Shown here: piece after piece, positions 8,445 through 17,969 of the stretch
How positions within the stretch are numbered: position 1 is the first letter of the stretch
How the letters are laid out: each line of letters begins with the position of its first letter
The notes under the pieces: model-generated
Databases searched by the model: none
What the model was told of the DNA's origin: nothing
The model's input: the letters and a program-made list of their open reading frames with translations, nothing else
Program-made: the position numbers and the translations under genes
Source: Bacteroidota bacterium
Lineage (GTDB): Bacteria; Bacteroidota; Bacteroidia; UBA8524
DNA length: 64,000 nt
Assembly: GCA_008933805.1 (NCBI GenBank)
Contig: WBUH01000020.1
Location: 1 to 64,000 of the forward strand
Reading direction: 5' to 3'

Positions 8445-8912
8445 CTATTTTAAAATTGAAGCTAAATCAGCGGGACTATAGTTAATAGACTTCATGGTTT
8501 TGTCGTCGCTGGTGCGGTACACAAGGTATAAGCCTTCTACCTCTTTATAATAGCAATCTTCGCCTTTTTTCTCTTTAAAATGCACAACAGTTGCTTGCGC
8601 TTCTTCTTCAGTTTGACAGGCTTTACTCATATTACTGCGTTGCACTTCGTCAAATAAAGCTTTAAACTTATGTCCGAGGCCAAACTCAAGTATTGCACCG
8701 CTCAGCACATACTGTATGTCGCACAAAGCATCGGCAATCTCTACTATATTATTATCTGCAATGGCCTGGCGCAGTTCTTCTAACTCTTCGGCTATCAGGC
8801 TCACGCGCAGTTCGCTGCGGGCGGCGCTGGGTATGGCAGGTTGTTCAATAATGGGATGGCGGAAAGTGCGGTGAAATTCTGCTACTTGTTTAAGGCTTTG
8901 TGGTTGTTCCAT
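8445..8912 (-). CDS. MazG-like nucleoside triphosphate pyrophosphohydrolase family protein
   Basis: A 155-aa all-alpha NTP-PPase-type protein. The metal-binding signature is visible as AEELEEL (about residues 41-47) followed by EIADALCDIQYVLSG (about 58-72), the EExxE...ExxD pattern of the MazG/PRA-PH superfamily. These enzymes hydrolyse non-canonical or unwanted NTPs to NMP and pyrophosphate; the substrate here is unknown. A C-terminal part of about 50 residues lies outside the core. It is transcribed toward efp but has its own promoter 4 nt upstream of its ATG. Confidence 0.8.
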   Translation of the reverse strand: MEQPQSLKQVAEFHRTFRHPIIEQPAIPSAARSELRVSLIAEELEELRQAIADNNIVEIADALCDIQYVLSGAILEFGLGHKFKALFDEVQRSNMSKACQTEEEAQATVVHFKEKKGEDCYYKEVEGLYLVYRTSDDKTMKSINYSPADLASILK

Positions 8913-8916
8913 GCCT

Positions 8917-8924
8917 CAAAAATA
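8917..8924 (-). promoter_or_regulatory. -7 promoter box (TATTTTTG) of the MazG-like gene
   Basis: Minus-strand TATTTTTG ends 4 nt before the ATG at 8912, again compatible with a leaderless transcript. Confidence 0.55.
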
Positions 8925-9001
8925 GTAAGCAACACAGCGTGTGTTTTTTACATTTTATTAACAAAAACAGATTGAGAAGAGGAGCAGAGGGGCGGGTAAG
9001 A

Positions 9002-9526
9002 TTAATCCAGCACCCTGCGGATGCCCATAAAACGCTTTTTGTAATACGGGGTTTGGTTGGTAGAATATGAGATACCCAAATTTACCGAGGCATGGATAAA
9101 ATAAATTGTGCCGTCTTTTATTTCGGTAATGATACCAACGTGGCCGGGACGCTTTGAACGTGAGTTGCGACCTGTGAAGTAAATAATATCACCGGGGCGG
9201 GCATCTTCTTTATCTACTTCTTTACCTATGGTTCGAACTGCAGATGATGAGGGCGAAGTTTTATACCCGAATTTTCCGAATACATAATATACAAAGCCTG
9301 AGCAATCAAAACCTTTTGGGGTTTTGCCACCACTGCGGTAACGGGTACCTAAATAATTATCTGCGTAATCTAAAAGAGAATCAGTAAGTGAACATGGTAT
9401 ATATACGAGACTATCCGCTGCCTCAGAACTGTCGGCAGGAGTGTTGCCTGTGCGCCCGAATGCCGAAACCGACATTAATAAGGCCACAAGCATAGCTAGT
9501 GCGGATATGTATAACTTACTGTACAA
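9002..9526 (-). CDS. NlpC/P60 family cell-wall peptidase
   Basis: A secreted 174-aa peptidase of the C40 family, expected to cut peptide cross-links of peptidoglycan (typically gamma-D-Glu-diamino acid bonds). A signal peptide covers residues 1-24 (ends near SAFG). The catalytic Cys75 is in FDCSGFV, His129 in RPGHVGI, and the third polar residue is probably His145 in FIHAS; RPGDIIYF is the family block between them. There is no SH3 or LysM domain, so it is a minimal enzyme. It has its own promoter about 40 nt upstream. Confidence 0.92.
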   Translation of the reverse strand: MYSKLYISALAMLVALLMSVSAFGRTGNTPADSSEAADSLVYIPCSLTDSLLDYADNYLGTRYRSGGKTPKGFDCSGFVYYVFGKFGYKTSPSSSAVRTIGKEVDKEDARPGDIIYFTGRNSRSKRPGHVGIITEIKDGTIYFIHASVNLGISYSTNQTPYYKKRFMGIRRVLD

Positions 9527-9567
9527 GAACTTAAACCGTTTTTAAGTCGGTTGTAATAAAACGTTTG

Positions 9568-9575
9568 CAAATATA
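9568..9575 (-). promoter_or_regulatory. -7 promoter box (TATATTTG) of the NlpC/P60 gene
   Basis: Minus-strand TATATTTG, 41 nt before the ATG at 9526; predicts a short 5' leader. Confidence 0.5.
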
Positions 9576-9825
9576 GGGCCAAAAAGGGAAAAGGGGAAAC
9601 CCGAGAGGGTGAAAAACCCCTTGCAGTTATTCATATTTTTTCCACAAGCGTTTTAAACAGAGTGGTTTCAGTAGTTTTTAATTTTTTTGTTTGAGAAGAA
9701 ACAATGCAGCAATGGTATGGGTTGTAAAACGGTATCATAGTCTCAAAAAGATAACAGATAATCCAATGTTGAGAGATTAAAACCACGATAGTTCAACTAT
9801 TTTTCACTTTGTTAATGCAAAACCT

Positions 9826-9833
9826 TATTTTTG
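9826..9833 (+). promoter_or_regulatory. -7 promoter box (TATTTTTG) of hppA
   Basis: Exact consensus 32 nt before the hppA ATG. A TTTG lies upstream at 9808-9811, but its 14-bp spacing is shorter than usual for a -33 box. Confidence 0.5.
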
Positions 9834-9865
9834 CCGTCCTGTAAAAAATCGTATTTATAGACTAT

Positions 9866-12247
9866 ATGGAAAACCTTATCTACCTAATACCCGCACTTGG
9901 CGTGGTTGGATTGCTGGTGATGGCCATCAAATCAGCATGGGTGAGCAAGCAAGACGCGGGCGACGAAAACATGAAAGAATTGGCTGGTTACATTGCCAAA
10001 GGTGCAATGGCCTTTTTGAAAGCCGAATGGAAAGTACTATCGTATTTTGCTGTTATTGCGGCAGTATTGCTGGCATGGAGCGGAACTATTCCTTCTGCTA
10101 ATTCAAGCCCAATTATCGCAGTGGCATTTTTAATTGGGGCAGTTTTCTCGGCAGTAGCCGGTTACATAGGTATGAATATAGCTACCAAAGCTAACGTGCG
10201 TACAACACAAGCGGCACGTACCAGCCTTGCACAAGCACTTAAAGTATCATTTACCGGTGGATCGGTAATGGGCTTGGGTGTTGCAGGTTTGGCAGTTTTG
10301 GGTCTTGGCTCATTGTTTATCTTATTTTATACAATGTTTGTTGGCGAAAACGGAAACGTTAACGGTCCTGATATGGCAAAAGCCCTTGAAGTACTTGCAG
10401 GTTTCTCGTTGGGTGCTGAAAGTATAGCCTTGTTTGCACGTGTGGGCGGTGGTATCTATACCAAAGCTGCCGACGTAGGTGCTGACCTTGTGGGTAAAGT
10501 TGAAGCAGGTATTCCTGAGGACGATGTTCGTAACCCTGCTACTATTGCCGATAACGTAGGTGATAACGTAGGTGACGTTGCCGGTATGGGTGCTGACCTT
10601 TTCGGTTCTTATGTTGCTACCATTCTTGCTACCATGGTATTAGGCCGCGAAATTGTTTCGGCTGATAACTTTGGCGGTATGGCTCCTGTATTGCTGCCAA
10701 TGTTAATGGCAGGTTTGGGTATCATATTCTCTATTATAGGTATGTGGTTCGTGAAAGTGAAAGATGATAAAGGTGATGTACAAAAAGCCCTTAACATGGG
10801 TAACTGGTCATCAATTATCATTACCGGTATAGTATCTTATTTCCTTGTAATGTGGATGCTGCCTGAAAACCTTTCTATCCGTGGATATGAATTCACCAAC
10901 ATGAATGTATTCTGGGCCATCTTATTAGGTCTAGTAGTAGGTACTTTAATGAGTATCATTACTGAATACTATACTGCAATGGGCAAACGTCCGGTGCTTT
11001 CAATCGTTAAACAATCAGGTACAGGTCACGCTACTAACATTATCGGTGGTCTTTCAGTAGGTATGGAAAGTACCGTGTTGCCTATATTAGTATTGGCAGG
11101 TGGTATTTACGGCTCATACGCTTTGGCCGGTTTGTACGGTGTGGCTATTGCAGCTGCCGGTATGATGGCTACTACTGCTATGCAGTTGGCAATTGATGCT
11201 TTTGGTCCAATTGCTGATAACGCAGGTGGTATTGCTGAAATGAGCCAATTGCCCGAAGAAGTTCGTGGACGTACTGATAACTTAGATGCTGTAGGTAATA
11301 CTACTGCTGCAACCGGTAAAGGTTTTGCCATTGCTTCAGCAGCACTTACCTCATTAGCACTGTTTGCGGCATTTGTGGGTGTTGCAGGCATTGATGCTAT
11401 CGATATTTACAAAGCAAATGTATTGGCCGGTCTGTTTGTAGGCGGTATGATACCATTTATATTCTCTTCATTAGCAATTGCTGCGGTAGGTCGCGCTGCT
11501 ATGGATATGGTGAACGAAGTTCGTCGCCAGTTCCGCGAAATACCCGGTATTATGGAATACAAAGCCAAGCCTGAGTATGAAAAATGCGTTGAGATTTCAA
11601 CTAAAGCTTCTATCCGTGAAATGATACTACCCGGTGCTATTGCACTTATAGTACCTGTAATTGTAGGCTTTATCTTCGGCCCTGAAGTATTGGGCGGTTT
11701 GTTGGCCGGTGTTACCGTTAGCGGTGTGTTGATGGGTATGTTCCAAAGCAATGCAGGTGGTGCATGGGATAACGCAAAAAAATCGTTTGAAAAGGGCGTT
11801 GTGATAAACGGCGAAACTTTCTACAAAAAATCAGAACCTCACAAAGCATCGGTAACCGGTGATACAGTGGGAGATCCTTTTAAAGATACATCAGGTCCTT
11901 CAATGAACATTTTGATTAAATTGATGTCAATCGTTTCATTGATTATTGCTCCACACATTGCTGTAAACGGCGGTCATGGTGCGAGTGCTGCTGATTGCTG
12001 CACAGACGGTAGTAAAGCTAAAACTGAGGCTTGCTGCTCAATGGACGGACACCATGCAAGTGCAAACGCTAAATGCGATATGGACAAGTGTATGGAAATG
12101 ACCCCCGAAGAGTGTGCTGCTTATTGCGATAGCGTAGGTTGTAGCCCTGAGCAAAAAGCTGAGTGCGTGAAACACGCTAAAGGCAAAAAAGACGGTGCCG
12201 CCGAGCCTCATCATCACGATGGAGATCATGGTGACCACAAACACTAA
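9866..12247 (+). CDS. hppA: Membrane-bound pyrophosphatase (ion pump) with Cys/His-rich C-terminal tail
   Basis: Hydrolyses pyrophosphate to pump H+ and/or Na+ across the inner membrane. The many-helix core (residues 1 to about 700) carries the pyrophosphate-binding acidic blocks ([57 protein letters not shown]). In [10 protein letters not shown] the residue after TT is Ala, the K+-dependent type; K+-independent enzymes have Lys there. From about residue 704 (nt 11975) a 90-residue tail follows the last helix. It has ten Cys (CC at 711 and 723, others in CDMDKC, ECAAYC, GC, EC) and ends in a His/Asp run. This tail is not part of the enzyme and looks metal-binding. A terminator follows the stop. 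Confidence 0.95.
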   Translation: MENLIYLIPALGVVGLLVMAIKSAWVSKQDAGDENMKELAGYIAKGAMAFLKAEWKVLSYFAVIAAVLLAWSGTIPSANSSPIIAVAFLIGAVFSAVAGYIGMNIATKANVRTTQAARTSLAQALKVSFTGGSVMGLGVAGLAVLGLGSLFILFYTMFVGENGNVNGPDMAKALEVLAGFSLGAESIALFARVGGGIYTKAADVGADLVGKVEAGIPEDDVRNPATIADNVGDNVGDVAGMGADLFGSYVATILATMVLGREIVSADNFGGMAPVLLPMLMAGLGIIFSIIGMWFVKVKDDKGDVQKALNMGNWSSIIITGIVSYFLVMWMLPENLSIRGYEFTNMNVFWAILLGLVVGTLMSIITEYYTAMGKRPVLSIVKQSGTGHATNIIGGLSVGMESTVLPILVLAGGIYGSYALAGLYGVAIAAAGMMATTAMQLAIDAFGPIADNAGGIAEMSQLPEEVRGRTDNLDAVGNTTAATGKGFAIASAALTSLALFAAFVGVAGIDAIDIYKANVLAGLFVGGMIPFIFSSLAIAAVGRAAMDMVNEVRRQFREIPGIMEYKAKPEYEKCVEISTKASIREMILPGAIALIVPVIVGFIFGPEVLGGLLAGVTVSGVLMGMFQSNAGGAWDNAKKSFEKGVVINGETFYKKSEPHKASVTGDTVGDPFKDTSGPSMNILIKLMSIVSLIIAPHIAVNGGHGASAADCCTDGSKAKTEACCSMDGHHASANAKCDMDKCMEMTPEECAAYCDSVGCSPEQKAECVKHAKGKKDGAAEPHHHDGDHGDHKH

Positions 12248-12272
12248 GATTAACTTTTATTAAATCTATACA

Positions 12273-12297
12273 AACCCCGCCCAACAGCGGGGTTTTT
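12273..12297 (+). terminator. Rho-independent terminator of hppA
   Basis: AACCCCGC, a six-base loop and GCGGGGTT form an 8-bp GC-rich stem followed by TTTT, 25 bp after the hppA stop. Confidence 0.85.
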
Positions 12298-12312
12298 TGT
12301 TATTTTGGCTCA

Positions 12313-12843
12313 ATGAAATATTTATCGCTGTTAGTAGTGTTCTTTAGTACGATGATTTTTTCAAAGGCTCAATCATATGTTGGCACTTCAGATAGTGCTA
12401 TTGCAGCCCATGCGAAACAGATTTTAGAGGGTGTTGTAACTCCGACAGATGATAAATTAACTGGTTGTTGTCTGGATAGTCTGTTTTCAGCCAACCTTAC
12501 AACAAGAGAATATTATAGTAAAGTTTTTGGTGTGATAGTTAGTAAATCTGACGGGGCACTGTCAGAGTTAGTAGGAATTTACTGCAAAAACTATCTAGAT
12601 AGCTTGCCTAAAGAATACATAAAGCACTATAAAAGTCAATCCCCAAGTAATAAAAAGTTGCATGATATGTTCATTGCATCTGAATTTTATATTGAAGGAG
12701 CAGATATTAAGGAAGCATATATTTCTTTAAGTAAATTTTTCTTTGATGTAAAACAACGAGACGGTATTTACACTAAAGAGTATAAGGAACTTGAAGAAAT
12801 TCAATTAGCCGTTGTTGAAAGCCTTAAATCGATGTATAACTGA
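12313..12843 (+). CDS. Hypothetical secreted protein
   Basis: A 176-aa product with a signal peptide (MKYLSLLVVFFSTMIFSKAQ) and a hydrophilic, helical mature part containing a CC pair near 52-53 and one more Cys near 91. No family recognised. The gene is more AT-rich than hppA. It starts just after the hppA terminator, so it should have its own promoter; the nearby TATTTTGG is only a near match to the -7 consensus. Its downstream side is a repeat island. Confidence 0.6.
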   Translation: MKYLSLLVVFFSTMIFSKAQSYVGTSDSAIAAHAKQILEGVVTPTDDKLTGCCLDSLFSANLTTREYYSKVFGVIVSKSDGALSELVGIYCKNYLDSLPKEYIKHYKSQSPSNKKLHDMFIASEFYIEGADIKEAYISLSKFFFDVKQRDGIYTKEYKELEEIQLAVVESLKSMYN

Positions 12844-13304
12844 TCCGCGTATATATCGATATTCTCTTAACCATACCCCGCTAACGTTCACCTTTAAGGC
12901 AAACTCGTTACAACTCTGTAACAAGTTGTGTAAGACGCTTCTTCGTCAGCAGGACAGTGGCAAATGCGGTTGCCCATCCTGAGCCTGCCGAAGGGCGCGG
13001 TGGCAGGCAAGCGCGGCGGTTTCCCCCTTAGCAGGGGGAAGGCTTGCGCACTGGCCTTTGTACCCCACCCTGTCTTTCTGAGCGATAGCCAAGAACCTTA
13101 TAACAACTGTGTTAACAAAACGGGGTAAGATGCTTCCTTCGTCAGCATGACAGTAGTTTCCCCGTCATTGCGAGGTCTCCCGAAGCAATCTCACCCCTAA
13201 ATCCCCTAAAGGGGACTTTACGAACGACGGACAAGCGCGATTGCCCATCCTGAGCCTGTCGAAGGATAGAGCCTGTCGAAGGGTGAGGGGGAATAAATTA
13301 CCAA
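12844..13304. repeat. Intergenic mosaic of dispersed repeat modules, island 1
   Basis: A 461-bp non-coding region built of modules seen again at 30.5 and 37.4-38.1 kb. One is a block with CCCATCCTGAGCCTGCCGAA at about 12969-13045, closely matching about 30610-30690 and present in reverse at 37440. A second is CATTGCGAGGTCTCCCGAAG within 13163-13190, matching 30505-30532 and the reverse strand near 37969-37997. A third, CCCCTAAAGGGGACTTTA near 13200-13220, is found in reverse at about 37487 and 37698. A fourth is a block around AAGAACCTTATAACAACTG (13091-13150) like those at 37366 and 38002. Most modules contain small inverted repeats. No gene is visible. Confidence 0.85.
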
Positions 13305-14999
13305 TTAAGATTGTGTTTTTTCGATACTAAACGCTTGTATCAATACTGCGAAGGTAAATACAAGTACGCAGCCTATAAGATTGAGCCATAAGAATGAGGT
13401 TAAATCGGTAATCCAAGCAGCTACAACAAACACTTCGCCTAACAAGGCTGCATAAAACACAGCAGTGCCTTTTACGTGTTTGGCGAAAAAAGCAGTGATA
13501 AAAATACCCAATATCACCCCATAGAATAAGGAACCGAGAATGTTCACAGCTTCTATCAAATTGCCCAATTTGCCTGCATATAGAGCAACCACCATGCAAA
13601 ACAAGCCCCATACCACCGTTGCCCATCGCGAGGCATTTAAATAGCGTTGGTCGCTGCCGTTTTTGTGTGTAAACCGCTTGTAAAAATCAACAATATAGGT
13701 AGATGCCAACGAGTTAAGTCCGCTGGCGGTAGAACCCATGGCTGCCAAGAATATAATGGCTATCAGCAGCCCTACCATACCCGTTGGCAGGTATTGGGTT
13801 ACAAAGCCTAAAAAAACATAGTTACTATCGTTTTTATCAGCCAGTTTGTTGTGGGCACTAATGATGCGTATGGCTGAATCGCGCACTTCGTTTGCTTTAC
13901 TATCCGATTGCTGCAAAGCGGTGCGCATTTCATCAATTTTTGATTGATTGTCCGTGTGCAATGCATCAACCAAGCCATCCACGTATTGCCTGCGTTCGGT
14001 ATAGGTGCTTTGGTATAACTCCTCTTGCTGTTTAAACTGTTGAGCATATTCGCTATTCTCAACAGAGTTCACTTCAACACTGTTAAAAAAAACAGGCGGG
14101 GTGTGAAATTGATAAAAAGTAAAAACCAATACGCCAATCAACAGGATAAAGAACTGCATGGGGATTTTCACCAACCCGTTCATTACCAAACCTAAACGAC
14201 TTTGACTTACGGAACTCCCTGTAAGATAACGACCTACCTGCGACTGATCGGTACCGAAATACGATAACTGCAAAAAGAACCCGCCAATGATGCCCGACCA
14301 TATATTATAGCGGTTGTTAAGGTCGAAAGTAGTATCGATTGCATTGGTTCTCCCCATTTTTCCGGCAATGTGCAAGGCATCGGTAAAGCCTACGCCTTGG
14401 GGTAACATATACACCACCATAAACGCGGCCATAAACAGGCCTGAAAAGATGATAATCATCTGGAACATTTGGGTGTAAGAAACGGCCTTTGTACCGCCAT
14501 ACACCGTATAAAGTATCACGATACCGCCCATAATAAAGGTGGTGTAAATAATACTTATGTTGAGTATGCTTGAGAGGATAATTGCAGGTGCATAAATGGT
14601 TATACCCGTTGATAAACCTCGCTGTAACAGGAATAAAAAAGCAGTGAGTGACCGCGTTTTTATGTCAAAACGGTTTTCGAGGTATTCGTAGGCGGTATAA
14701 ACGTTTAGGTTTTTAAAGATGGGAATGAAAACAATACATATCACAATCATGGCCAGCGGCAACCCGAAATAGAATTGCACAAAGCGCAAACCATCAGCAT
14801 ATCCCAATCCCGGTGCAGAAAGAAAGGTGATAGCACTTGCCTGTGTTGCCATTACCGAAAGTCCTACGTGGTACCAAGGCAGTTTTTTATCGGCCAGCAG
14901 GTAGCCTTCAATATTGCGCATTCCCCTGCTTTTCCACATCCCGTAAAGAGCTATGAACAGCAAGGTTCCTACTAATACCACCCAATCAATCCAACTCAT
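13305..14999 (-). CDS. Sodium:solute symporter (SSS family)
   Basis: A 564-aa inner-membrane transporter with about 13 helices, expected to import a solute with Na+. The family is recognised from ADKKLPWYHVGLSVMATQAS near the N-terminus, the GGTKAVSYTQMFQM block near 165-180 and the GSTASGLNSLASTYIVDFYKR block near 425-445. A hydrophilic insert of about 90 residues (about 305-395) lies between two helices and looks partly coiled. The ATG overlaps the stop of the 40-aa upstream gene (ATGA), and that gene overlaps the PIG-L gene, so all three form one operon. The substrate is not shown, but the operon suggests a sugar derivative released or made by the deacetylase. Confidence 0.92.
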   Translation of the reverse strand: MSWIDWVVLVGTLLFIALYGMWKSRGMRNIEGYLLADKKLPWYHVGLSVMATQASAITFLSAPGLGYADGLRFVQFYFGLPLAMIVICIVFIPIFKNLNVYTAYEYLENRFDIKTRSLTAFLFLLQRGLSTGITIYAPAIILSSILNISIIYTTFIMGGIVILYTVYGGTKAVSYTQMFQMIIIFSGLFMAAFMVVYMLPQGVGFTDALHIAGKMGRTNAIDTTFDLNNRYNIWSGIIGGFFLQLSYFGTDQSQVGRYLTGSSVSQSRLGLVMNGLVKIPMQFFILLIGVLVFTFYQFHTPPVFFNSVEVNSVENSEYAQQFKQQEELYQSTYTERRQYVDGLVDALHTDNQSKIDEMRTALQQSDSKANEVRDSAIRIISAHNKLADKNDSNYVFLGFVTQYLPTGMVGLLIAIIFLAAMGSTASGLNSLASTYIVDFYKRFTHKNGSDQRYLNASRWATVVWGLFCMVVALYAGKLGNLIEAVNILGSLFYGVILGIFITAFFAKHVKGTAVFYAALLGEVFVVAAWITDLTSFLWLNLIGCVLVFTFAVLIQAFSIEKTQS

Positions 15000-15118
15000 T
15001 TAAAATACTCGCTAAATAGGTAAAACAATACCATCAGTACGACCAAAGTGCCTGCTACCAATGCATACACATTGGCCCAAGATTTTAAAAACGGTGGTTT
15101 TTCTTCGTTTTCCTGCAT
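14996..15118 (-). CDS. 40-aa single-helix membrane protein between PIG-L and SSS genes
   Basis: The minus strand encodes MQENEEKPPFLKSWANVYAL and continues through a hydrophobic helix of about 20 residues to SEYFK, then stop: 40 aa in all. Its ATG overlaps the stop of the PIG-L gene (TAATG) and its own stop overlaps the ATG of the symporter (ATGA). Such coupling on both sides strongly supports a translated gene. The N-terminus is charged and the helix begins near residue 17, so an N-in topology is likely. Several SSS transporters have a small membrane partner encoded next to them; by analogy this may be an accessory subunit. No known family recognised. Confidence 0.8.
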   Translation of the reverse strand: MQENEEKPPFLKSWANVYALVAGTLVVLMVLFYLFSEYFK

Positions 15119-17661
15119 TATTTGTTTTGAGGTAGGCTAAGTAAATTCACAAACAAACGGTAGGCTCCGGGTACACCGTCGGGTAATTCTCTAAAAAACG
15201 AAAGTCCGGTATATACAAAGTTTCCTTTGCCGTAAGGGGCTATAATCAAACTCCCCGTTTGTGCTTCTTCGTTAGGGTCGGCCATCTCCAACACAGGTAC
15301 AAAGTTTTCGTTCAACTCTGTTGCGAAATAAATACCGCGCTCTTGCACCCAGCCTTCAAAGTCAGTATCACCGATTTTGTTGGGATAAGTGAGTGCCGGA
15401 TGTTCAGGATTGGGGAATTTTACCGAAGCGGTTTCATCGGTTACCCTGTTGCGTGAAATGGTGAAATCATAAGGACCGATTTTACCTGCAAAAGGACCCA
15501 CCCTGCTGTTGGTGTTGTATTGTACGATAAAATTACCCCCGTTGTTTATATACTCGTTGATGCGGTTGTTAAGTTGCAACAAACGGGCATTGGTGTTGTA
15601 GGCTCGTATTCCGGTTATAATTGCTCCGTATTTGCTCAAATCATCGTTAGCCAGCATATCGTCAGTAAGGTCTACCACTTTGTAGCCTATTAAACGCAGG
15701 CAATTAGCCACTTCATCGCCGGCACCGGGTATGTATCCAATGGTAATGTTCGTTTTTTGTAGCGGAATACTAACCAATTTAGCTTCGGCATCGCTCAGGG
15801 TAAATTGATACGGTATGTGGTCGTATTGCACCCGTTGTATGGCCTTGTTATAGGTTTTCCCGTCAATTTTTATCGAGGCTATAATACTGCTGCTCACGCT
15901 GTTTGGAGTGGCACGTAATACCGCTTCTAACACCTGCTCTTCTCCTTTATTAGCAATAGAAAAAGAGGCATTCTTGAGGGTGATTTGCCAACCGGCGGGT
16001 ATTTCGGCTTTTAAGGTGCCTTGTACGTTATTTTTATTGGCCTTTACAATAAACTTAACGGTTTGCGGAGTTGTATCTCCAAACACATACGATTGTTCGG
16101 CAATATTCACAGTAGCTGGCGGCAATATCTCTAACGGACGATACACTTCGCCTTTAACAGGGTCGGTATATTTATACACCACGGGGCGTTTAACAGCCAA
16201 TTCCAATCCATCAATACTTACGTAAAACGTTACGGCCACCTGTGGGTCGTTTTCAGGTTTGCCTATCATTAATAAGTCGTTAACAGCATACAACCCCAAC
16301 GTGTGATTATCACGCAACCAATACGGTGTTGAGTAAAGTGTGTTGGCTGCTAGTTTTTCGGTATGAGTAAAGGAATGTAAAAGAGGTTTAAACACAAAAG
16401 GCTTTGGTTTATCGTCTTTCCCTTGGAGTTTACGAGAAGGATACCAACCAATATAACATATTGTGTCTGTCTTACCTAAGTAGTTGATTCTATTTAATTG
16501 TGCGTCAAGGCCATTGTTATTTACTATCTGAGCTGTTATTGTAATATCCTCGCCCGGGATTGCTGTATAATCAGCGGCGTATGCTTCCATCCATAATCCT
16601 GCACAGGTAAGTATAAGTGTTTCGGTTTCTTTCAGCTTTTGGGCTTTCCAGTACCGCAACGCGGCATCGGTCTCATCCAATTGTTGCAGGGTTTTGTATA
16701 ATGCCACCAGCCCGCTAACTGAGCGTTCAGGCGATTGCGGTTTAAACTCTTCAATTATTTTATCAATTAGCTTTTGGATTTTTTTAGTTCCTACAAGCCT
16801 TTCCCATGTTTGGTTGATGCCTTCGAACAAATCGCGACTTACTGAATCACCTTTTATTTGCTGAAAATACTCTATCACCTCGCCCCTGCCCCTTGCCGAG
16901 CCAAAGCCTTGGCTTTTGTGGTTAGAGCGGCTATCGGCGGCAATTTCTCCGTATCCTTTACCCAGTAGCGGGTTAAACAACCCCACATTCAGTTGCATTT
17001 GCTCAGGCGTGGTGGTATTGGTTGTTCCAAAATTGTATGAGTTCCAAAACACCCGTTTGGCCTGCCATACTTGTACGTACTGCAATTGCTCGGGAAAACG
17101 GTTAGGGTCGGCGGCGGCTTCGTACGCTTCTTCTGCTAATATTGCCGAAGCAGTATGATGCCCGTGCCCGCCCCTGCCATCGGTTGGGAAACGGCATATT
17201 ATCACATCAGGTCTGAAATTACGAATCACCCATACCACATCGGCCAGTATGCTGTCTTTGTTCCAAAACCCAAATGTCTCTTGCGGGTTTTTACTATACC
17301 CAAAATCGTTTGCACGGGTAAAAAACTGTTCAGCACCATCGGTACGGCGTGCTGCCAACAACTCTTGGGTGCGTATCAAGCCCAGTTGTTCTCCCAATTC
17401 TTTGCCAATCAGGTTTTGTCCACCGTCACCTCTTGTAAGCGATAAATACCCGGTGCGCAGCTTGCGTTCGTTGGCAAGATAGGCCAGCAATCGGGTATTT
17501 TCGTCATCGGGATGGGCGGCTACATACAGCACCGAGCCAACTGTGTTTAGCTTGTATAGCTTTTGTAATATTTCTGCTGAGTTATACTGAGGCGAGTTTT
17601 GAGCCTTTACGCTTATACTAATAAGCAGGCAGAGGTATAGGAAAATAGTGCTACGTTTCAT
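15118..17661 (-). CDS. PIG-L family deacetylase, secreted, large form
   Basis: An 847-aa protein with a signal peptide (ends near SVKAQ). The N-terminal LmbE/PIG-L domain (about residues 30-290) has the zinc motif AAHPDDE near 48-54 and HGHH near 166-169. Such enzymes remove acetyl groups from GlcNAc-type substrates. The middle part is beta-rich, and the last 250 residues resemble a class I glutamine amidotransferase-like fold (GYIPGAGDEVANCL, GIRAYNTN, NGGNFIVQYNTN), probably non-catalytic. It heads a three-gene operon with the 40-aa protein and the SSS symporter, which fits periplasmic processing followed by uptake. The exact substrate is unknown. Confidence 0.88.
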   Translation of the reverse strand: MKRSTIFLYLCLLISISVKAQNSPQYNSAEILQKLYKLNTVGSVLYVAAHPDDENTRLLAYLANERKLRTGYLSLTRGDGGQNLIGKELGEQLGLIRTQELLAARRTDGAEQFFTRANDFGYSKNPQETFGFWNKDSILADVVWVIRNFRPDVIICRFPTDGRGGHGHHTASAILAEEAYEAAADPNRFPEQLQYVQVWQAKRVFWNSYNFGTTNTTTPEQMQLNVGLFNPLLGKGYGEIAADSRSNHKSQGFGSARGRGEVIEYFQQIKGDSVSRDLFEGINQTWERLVGTKKIQKLIDKIIEEFKPQSPERSVSGLVALYKTLQQLDETDAALRYWKAQKLKETETLILTCAGLWMEAYAADYTAIPGEDITITAQIVNNNGLDAQLNRINYLGKTDTICYIGWYPSRKLQGKDDKPKPFVFKPLLHSFTHTEKLAANTLYSTPYWLRDNHTLGLYAVNDLLMIGKPENDPQVAVTFYVSIDGLELAVKRPVVYKYTDPVKGEVYRPLEILPPATVNIAEQSYVFGDTTPQTVKFIVKANKNNVQGTLKAEIPAGWQITLKNASFSIANKGEEQVLEAVLRATPNSVSSSIIASIKIDGKTYNKAIQRVQYDHIPYQFTLSDAEAKLVSIPLQKTNITIGYIPGAGDEVANCLRLIGYKVVDLTDDMLANDDLSKYGAIITGIRAYNTNARLLQLNNRINEYINNGGNFIVQYNTNSRVGPFAGKIGPYDFTISRNRVTDETASVKFPNPEHPALTYPNKIGDTDFEGWVQERGIYFATELNENFVPVLEMADPNEEAQTGSLIIAPYGKGNFVYTGLSFFRELPDGVPGAYRLFVNLLSLPQNK

Positions 17662-17672
17662 TGTTGTAACAG

Positions 17673-17680
17673 CAAATGTA
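17673..17680 (-). promoter_or_regulatory. -7 promoter box (TACATTTG) of the PIG-L operon
   Basis: Minus-strand TACATTTG, 11 nt before the ATG at 17661. Confidence 0.5.
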
Positions 17681-17969
17681 TTGATTTAAGGTTCTGTTGT
17701 AAATTATTTCGATACAAACCCAATTACCGCGCACAAATCAGGCCAATATTTGTTAAGACCTGAACAACCTCTTTAATTTTATACACACTTGAAATCAAAA
17801 AAATCAAAATCTATTAAGCAGACAAAACACCTCTTTACAGAACAATAAAAAACTAACAATCAATGTTTTAACACGCAATTCTATGCTGTTTAATTTTAAT
17901 GTATTACCTTTAACCACAAATTTGGCGGTGGTAAGTGTTTTTATTGTTTTTTCTCGTTATTAATCTAAT
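17681..17969. other. AT-rich intergenic region
   Basis: About 290 bp between the divergent PIG-L and STAS-like genes. It is AT-rich with runs of A and T. I see no ORF, strong hairpin or clear plus-strand -7 box. Confidence 0.6.

Larger units (their letters stand above)
9527..9865. other. Intergenic region between two divergent genes
   Basis: A 339-bp gap between the NlpC/P60 gene and hppA. I see the two outward-facing -7 boxes and AT-rich DNA, but no ORF, strong hairpin or repeat. Confidence 0.7.
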
